A stretch of DNA of 64,000 nucleotides from Fistularia commersonii (taxonomy: Eukaryota; Chordata; Actinopteri; Syngnathiformes; Fistulariidae): NCBI GenBank assembly GCA_037954325.1, contig JBBMNZ010000003.1, positions 7,855,965-7,919,964 on the forward strand, read 5' to 3'. Under the pieces are notes generated by a model. That model did no database searches. It was given only the letters and a program-made list of their open reading frames with translations, and had not been told where the DNA came from. A program made the translations under genes and the position numbers. Every line of letters starts with the position of its first letter. The first letter of the stretch is position 1. This document shows positions 58,660 through 64,000 of this stretch, in pieces.

Positions 58660-59870
58660 AGGTCAGGAAATGTAATTTGGGTGTACAATTTCGCCTACAG
58701 TGGCGTCTGGTTTGATGGCGTCTTCTACTTTAGCACAAACTGTCAAGTCTCTTCCAGGCTCCTCCAAGGCAAATGTTAGAATCCTCCAACACAGAGAGGT
58801 TATCTTTAGAGCGAAAAGAAGCAAAACAAGCAAGGTCTGTGACCAACGAAGCCGTATGACAGCCATGTTCACCGTCTTAAGTTTGCCCTTTGCTTGGTTT
58901 TTCCAAAACAATCTGGAGGCCGGGAAACGAGTCCATCATCTCGGAGTTTCCTTTCGAGCCGATTCTGTGATGTCGCCATCTTGGCTTCATGGACGAAGGA
59001 TGACGACGGAGCGTGAGATTCCCATATTCGAAGAAGTGCGTAATCCACAATGGCTCGGCTTGTAATTCCAACCTTACTCCAACCTCGGTAACGGAACACA
59101 GCATGATTCGTGAAGTTGAAAACCCAGAATCCCGCGAGCCGGTGTCTTCGCAGCGTGCATGCAACAGCTCAGTGTACTCAATGAAATTTGTATCAGGAAG
59201 AAAACAAGCCGAGGCAACCCTTAAAAAACTCCCCCCCGATTACACAGACATCGTATACTGACTTTAACACTGACGTGAAAATTAGAGTGTTGCTCCTTTA
59301 GTTTGCGTGCTGCAAAAACCCGGGTCTGGTTTGACGGTAAAGGGTGAAGAGGGTACTCGTAGATTCCCCCCCTTCATTTAGAGCCATGAACAAAAACATG
59401 CACTTCTGTTTGTGCTATTCTGAGAAAATGTGTGTGTAAAATATGACGGCTAATAGCGGCCCGGAAGGGGTTTGAAGTACCTTAAGTGCAATTCAGTGTC
59501 ACCGTGCGTTGTCACTGTGCGGACATCGCATTATAGCTTGATGGACACGTGGTATGATGGATGAGCGCCGCGCTGTAGGGGGAGGGAGAGCGTGCATCGA
59601 CATCATTAAGAGGAGCCCGAGGTGACATCATCTCGGATATATGAACGCTTTGCACAACTTTCTGCTTCACAGAATCAACTGTGATGTCCGGATTTACGTT
59701 GTTTTTTTTTTTTAAACCGCTATATATTTCATTTCTATCATTCTAAGAAAAAAAAACGGACCAGCATACGTGTAATCCGGTACTCTCTGGCCCGGCCTGG
59801 CTTCATCAGTCATAGGATTGATCATGCCGCATTTGCCTGGACTGAGTGGCGGCTGTGATTTTGCGGTCTA
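58660..59870. other. Intergenic DNA with mirrored open frames
   Basis: 58663-59261 is open on both strands in several frames (up to 121 codons) and moderately CG-rich. The plus frame ends LKKLPPDYTDIVY, which looks protein-like, but I recognise no family and see no splice context; an old repeat or pseudogene is possible. Confidence 0.3.
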
Positions 59871-59879
59871 AAAACACCT

Positions 59880-60141
59880 GGTGAATAGTCCGCCTTGCCC
59901 CGCTCCGCAATGGCGGCGATGTCGTCTGTGACATCATCACAGCGAGATTTCCGCACTGTGATAATGGCATTGTTCATTTTGTTGTGCTCTGTGACATAAA
60001 GTAAAGTGGCTGTGACTGTAAAGAACGTAATCTGTAAATGGCTTTCCCTCCCTGCGGAGGGGCCCGGCGCCGCGGACGATTGGTGAGCGTGAGGGTCGCG
60101 CTCGAGAGGCGAGGAGACGGGCGGGGAACAACGGCGGCGAG
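59880..60141 (+). promoter_or_regulatory. Putative promoter / 5' UTR of the TCF/LEF-like gene
   Basis: GC- and CpG-rich flank just before the ATG, against an AT-rich background. An inverted CCAAT box (GATTGG) lies at about 60078-60083. I see no convincing TATA box at a suitable distance and no clear upstream splice acceptor, so a CpG-type promoter with a short unspliced leader is the simplest reading. Transcription start not determined. Confidence 0.4.
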
Positions 60142-61329
60142 ATGGATTTAATCAGGGAGATATTCAACTCCACACCTCCGAATGCTCCTCCATCCACCGG
60201 ATTAGAACTGAACGCCCATCCTCACCAAGTAGGACTTAATAGCGGAGACTACAATGGGATCCCTGCGCTTGGAGAAGGCTCGGTGCACCATCCAATGATG
60301 CCCCCCCCCAACTTCAACCACGTCCAGCTGCATCCTCAGTACATGCAGCCTGTTTACATGAACAGCCAGGCCGGGGCCTCCATCTACAGCCAGTATTTGC
60401 CCTATCAGATGATCACTCACAATGTCCCGGGAGCGGCGGCCGTTAGCCACCCGGCTGCCCCGTCGCTAGTTTACAATCCGCCCATGATGCTGCCGGGGAC
60501 GCAGTACCTACGCCCAGTCGGGGTGGTCAACGCGGGGATGGCGTACAGCTTCACGGCTCCGCCCTCTACCGCCCCTCCCAAAAACACCTCCAAGCCATAC
60601 TCAAAGAAGAGAAGCTGGAAGAAGTCTGGAAACAAGCAGGACAAGGACCACCCTTATGTCAAAAAGCCTCGGAACGCTTACATCTGTTTCGTGGATGAGC
60701 AGAGGCAGAACGTAGCGGCTGAGCTGAACAATACGAACAACTCTGTGGTGAACGCGGTGTTGGGGCAGAGGTGGAGGAGTATGTCGGGCGAAGAGCAGGT
60801 GAAATATTACAAGCAAGCTGAGGCGGAGAGGCAGCTGCACACACAGCAGCATCCCAACTGGTCGTGCAAAGAAAACTACGGGAAAAAGAGGAGAAGGAGC
60901 TGCAAAGGCCCAGCGGTGGCGGCGGCGGCGACAGCGACTGCGTCTGTGTCCCAACCTCAAGACGACCGGCAGCCCGAGCACACTCGCGTGACCTCAGGCC
61001 CGACACACGCATTGGACAGTGACAGGTGTCTGTCTCGGACCGAGTTCCTGCCGTGTGACAGCCTGCACCCGCCGCAGGCATATAAGTTGATCCCAAACGC
61101 TTATCTGCTGGAGTCGCTAAATGCGGCCACAGCGATGGCCGGCGCCGGCGCCGCCAACTCACGGACACAAAGTCTGCCGCCAGACTCCCTCATACAGTCA
61201 CGCAGAGTCGAAGAACAGTTACCGGGGATTATCGAGAATCTTGACTTTATGGCGCCCACTGAAAGGGCGCAGCTGCTGTTTACTCTCTCTCCTCCACCCC
61301 CTTGTTCAGAACCTAGCTATCGCAATTGA
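60142..61329 (+). CDS. TCF/LEF-like HMG-box protein, single exon
   Basis: Intact 395-residue frame from an ATG in good context (purine at -3, G at +4) to TGA. The HMG box spans about residues 170-240: KKPRNAY, then LGQRWRSMS, KYYKQAEAERQLH and HPNWSCKENYG, followed directly by a basic tail KKRRR (248-252). This order and the box-plus-tail arrangement are characteristic of the TCF/LEF branch rather than SOX. Ile181 occupies the position where LEF1 has its intercalating Met. The first 150 residues are rich in Pro, Met, Tyr and Ala with no recognisable acidic beta-catenin-binding segment; residues 258-268 are an Ala/Thr tract; no C-clamp follows the box. Vertebrate TCF/LEF boxes are, as I recall, split by an intron; here the frame is continuous, so a retrocopy or a divergent intronless paralogue is likely. 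A nuclear DNA-binding role near WWCAAAG sites is inferred. The C-terminal 40 residues match nothing I know. Confidence 0.88.
   Translation: MDLIREIFNSTPPNAPPSTGLELNAHPHQVGLNSGDYNGIPALGEGSVHHPMMPPPNFNHVQLHPQYMQPVYMNSQAGASIYSQYLPYQMITHNVPGAAAVSHPAAPSLVYNPPMMLPGTQYLRPVGVVNAGMAYSFTAPPSTAPPKNTSKPYSKKRSWKKSGNKQDKDHPYVKKPRNAYICFVDEQRQNVAAELNNTNNSVVNAVLGQRWRSMSGEEQVKYYKQAEAERQLHTQQHPNWSCKENYGKKRRRSCKGPAVAAAATATASVSQPQDDRQPEHTRVTSGPTHALDSDRCLSRTEFLPCDSLHPPQAYKLIPNAYLLESLNAATAMAGAGAANSRTQSLPPDSLIQSRRVEEQLPGIIENLDFMAPTERAQLLFTLSPPPPCSEPSYRN
60652..60900 (+). other. HMG box plus basic tail of the TCF/LEF-like protein
   Basis: Encodes residues 171-253. Minor-groove-binding box with conserved KKP-NAY, LGQRW and EEQVKYY elements, then the KKRRR tail that in TCF/LEF proteins bends DNA and serves as a nuclear localisation signal. 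No splice junction interrupts it. Confidence 0.85.
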
Positions 61330-62000
61330 TGGCATGTGAGTGTAAGTGTATGTTCAGTAAAATGCTACTCTTCCATTCATCGCTTCTGGTTTGAGGTTAG
61401 AGGAGAACCACATCTCCGCTTGTCACGATCGGGACTTTGTTCTGACAAAGGGACGAGGCAGATTTCCATCTGCGGGGAGAGGAGAAACGCTGGAAAGGAA
61501 AGTAGCTCGGATTCACCACTCCACAAGTCTTCCACGAAGAACTGAAAAATCCAGCAAAAAAGACATTTGCTTTGATTCTCCGGATTTTTTGGAGCACTAA
61601 ATCCGTTCTAGAAATGGGTTAGGCAATCTAAGAGCGGAGTTTTCCCTCCTGTGTGGAGTGACATGTTGCCCACTGTGGACTTCGGCTCAGTCAGGTAAGC
61701 CCGTTTAAGATGATAAACAGCTCCCTCATCACTGAACAGTTGCTTGTAGCTTGACACCATTTAAGACTTGTTTAAGTTTTTTTTTGTTTTTTTTTACCCA
61801 AAACCATCTATTTCGGAATATGATATTAATTGGAGTATTTTTTTTTCTTGTGTGTTGACAGTAAGTTTGCTAGATACGTCCAGTGCAATGCTGCCCGGAG
61901 GGTGGGCGGTGCTTCGGCTCAGACTGCAGCCCAGAGACTGGATAGCAGCCAATATTCCAACCGGTTTCATGCTACAGGCGGTGCTACAGTGCAATAATAC
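61330..62000 (+). other. 3' flank of the TCF/LEF-like gene, possible 3' UTR intron
   Basis: Downstream of the stop a donor CAG|GTAAGC occurs at 61694/61695 and a pyrimidine-rich acceptor ending in GACAG at 61861, framing a 167-nt candidate intron. Joining the flanks gives a 55-codon frame from ATG 61663 to TAA near 61998 that I do not recognise. If spliced as part of the same mRNA, the junction would be about 365 nt past the TGA, a position that usually triggers nonsense-mediated decay. No convincing polyadenylation signal could be assigned. Confidence 0.3.
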
Positions 62001-62009
62001 TACTGTGAT

Positions 62010-64000
62010 TTCTATTTCTTATGGATTTTTCGTTTTTCTTTGTTTTGCTTTCAAAACACGAATGGCAATTACGAAGATATCTACCGGCATTATTAAATCG
62101 TCGCAAAGCGCGCATTTAGACGTATGCCTGGTGTAAACAGATTGCATTCTGTGAATGCTCCACAGGTCATTAGCCAGTATAATTAAAGTGCTATTTGTTC
62201 CGTGTTTCCAACTCGTAATGCTACATCAAACAATCTCTGATTGGTTAATGTGTAGCCAGCTTAGTCCAGAGGAGGGACTCTGCCGTGTGGCCTCGGTCAA
62301 GCCCCTTTAGAAATCTTACAAAAGGAAAACTTAGACGAAAAAAAGGTGCGACGAAGCGAGGACCGATTCGCTCCATATTTGGATTTGTGATGCCAGGCTT
62401 TCACATTCGCATTGACAGTGCAAGCAGTGTGCTTCCCCTTCGTGGGCTTCCCCTCTCACAGGGGGTGCTCAGCCCGGGCTGATGACAGATGTTGACTATC
62501 AGGGAGTCTGGCTTCTTCTGACCCAAAGAGGCCGGCTCGACTGACCTGTTTATATTCTGCTGGATTGTTTTATTTGAATTTAGGTTGACAAAGGCTAATT
62601 GCATCTGTCAGGCGAAAGGTATTGAAAATGTGTCTTGCTGCAGGAGGTGACAGCTGACTTGTCGCAGACAAAGGAAAATAAAATGCTTTTTTTTCGCATT
62701 TTAGCAAACTGAAGGTGTGCAGCATTGTGCTGTTTTTTTCTTTTTCTTTTTTTTAGAGGTAAAAGCAAAAAAACAAAAAACAAAAAAACTAAACACACAT
62801 CTTTGCGTTTATGTTCTGTCTTGTGCTGCTTTCTTTTCATGTTATCATGAACAGGAAGTTTGATTTTGGTGTTTTCAGATAATGGCAGACACAAGTTAAT
62901 GCATTCATTCATTGTCTATGCCGCTTATCCTGCACACAGGCTGGATCCTATCCAAGCTGTCATTGGGCAAGAGGGGTGGTTGGACCTGGACCGGTTGCCA
63001 GTCAATCACAAAGCCACATATAGGGTTATACAACAATTCACTGTCAGTGACACATCAGGTCAATTTAGGGTCCAATGTGGAGAACATGCAAATAACCACT
63101 GTGCCACTCTGCTGACCCACCTGAAAGTCAAAACATGAGCACAACAGCATTCTCGTGGCTGTGCAGGGGTCCTACTACATCAACGCAGCTGGATTGTTTT
63201 CTTTTGGATCCAAGATGGCGGCTGCCTCTTGTCATCCCGTGCATTAAAACAAATGTGGTCAACACAGTCTTGTACTTTGATATTTGTATTGTGCGTTACT
63301 TGCCTCATGGAAATTGCAACATGTTAGCATTAAACGGATTTCAGTTGTGAATTTAACATTTGCGGCTACCAATCATGCACCTTGTCATCAGGCCACTGCT
63401 GTGCCATGAACGCGTGAGGGAAAGGAAGAATGATGCTTAAAGAATTCTTTGACTTCTGCAGCATTAGTTACAGGTCCCGGACACCAGTAGGCGCAATGAA
63501 TTAAAATCCAGATGTTGAGGGCAATTGCTGTTGAATGGCCACCTCAGAAACTCGGAAAACAGGATGTGTCAATTTAAATGAATGTGTATAAATGCGCAAG
63601 TGGAATTTATTAGAACAAACCAGCCCAAGCATAGACCTCTGAGCTTCTGCAATTATGATATAGTATCTATCTCTGCAGCAGGGTCAAGCCAGGTCAAGCT
63701 ATATTGCACCTTAGCACAAGTACCTACATCATTACCTATGGTGAGGCACCACAGCGGAAAACAATTTGCGGTGCAAACAGTTTTACCTCCTATAATTTCA
63801 CTAAGTTATTCCACCCAAAGGCATGCTGAGAATAGCTTAGGGGGCTGTTTGAATAATAGCATGTTTAGGAACAAGAAGAGAGGGGCTTTGTTGGATACAA
63901 CATTGAGGTCCAGAATGCGGCATAACACAGAAAAGCCAGAAATGCTGCATGGAGAAACTGTGCACAAAAAGGGGATTGTGTTTGCCATGATTTCTTTTGA
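62010..64000. other. 3' flank of the TCF/LEF-like gene
   Basis: Unassigned apart from the SINE-like fragment at 62.9-63.1 kb. AATAAA occurs at about 62678 but too far downstream to be assigned with confidence. Confidence 0.3.
62900..63125 (-). repeat. SINE-like repeat fragment
   Basis: 'tgccgcttatcctgcacacagg', 'ggacctggaccggttgcc', 'gtcaatttagggtcc'. Minus orientation, in the 3' flank of the TCF/LEF-like gene. Confidence 0.5.

Noticed and set aside
58700..59261. Frames of 121 (plus), 95 (minus) and 82 (plus) codons
   Set aside because: Overlapping frames on both strands in a CG-rich stretch; no recognisable product, so described only as intergenic DNA.
60601..61168. Minus-strand frames of 126 and 169 codons
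   Set aside because: Antisense shadows of the HMG-box gene; Arg/Ser-rich composition mirrors its codons.

Overview
The window reads as teleost fish genomic DNA, probably a percomorph. The signs are a very low density of long open frames, abundant CA/TG, AT and mononucleotide microsatellites, many fragments of the dispersed repeats typical of ray-finned fish (a tRNA-headed SINE-like family, RTE-like and L2-like LINE tails, Tigger-like and hAT-like MITEs), and vertebrate splice signals. I could run no searches; family names rest on motif recognition.

Only two host genes can be supported, and they lie head to head. On the minus strand, 44050-43987 holds a short first coding exon: a perfect Kozak ATG followed by a hydrophobic signal peptide whose pattern matches one of the alternative leader exons of the IgLON adhesion gene LSAMP (limbic system-associated membrane protein). 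A GC-rich upstream segment (about 44051-44450) looks like its promoter and 5' UTR. No Ig-domain exon is visible between this exon and the left edge, so roughly 1-43986 is read as part of a long first intron. Inside it, at 15314-15207, sits a textbook recursive-splice site (branchpoint, long pyrimidine tract, CAG|GTAAGA) followed 108 nt later by a second strong donor and carrying an in-frame stop: a candidate RS exon, and the most interesting object here. On the plus strand, 60142-61329 is an intact 395-residue intronless frame with a TCF/LEF-type HMG box but no evident beta-catenin-binding N-terminus or C-clamp. It has a GC-rich 5' flank with a CCAAT box, and a possible 167-nt intron lies downstream of its stop.

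Layout: 1-43986, putative lsamp intron 1, with LINE tails (0.66-1.24, 6.06-6.6, 20.5-21.1, 22.9-23.2, 27.4-27.95 kb), MITEs (10.6-11.7 with a nested insertion, 26.4-27.2, 40.1-40.9, 41.5-41.9 kb), one unclassified repeat family in three copies (8.1, 33.5, 35.3 kb), SINE-like fragments and a hAT transposase remnant (38.5 kb). 43987-44450, lsamp leader exon and promoter. 44451-60141, intergenic, with a candidate enhancer (47.3 kb), a MITE (50.9 kb), a broken 1.08-kb tandem duplication (54.5-58.2 kb) and an L2-like tail. 60142-61329, TCF/LEF-like gene. 61330-64000, its 3' flank and one more SINE-like copy. I saw no rRNA, bona fide tRNA or CRISPR array. No functional link between the two genes is shown; three TCF/LEF-type sites in the 47.3-kb element are suggestive only.
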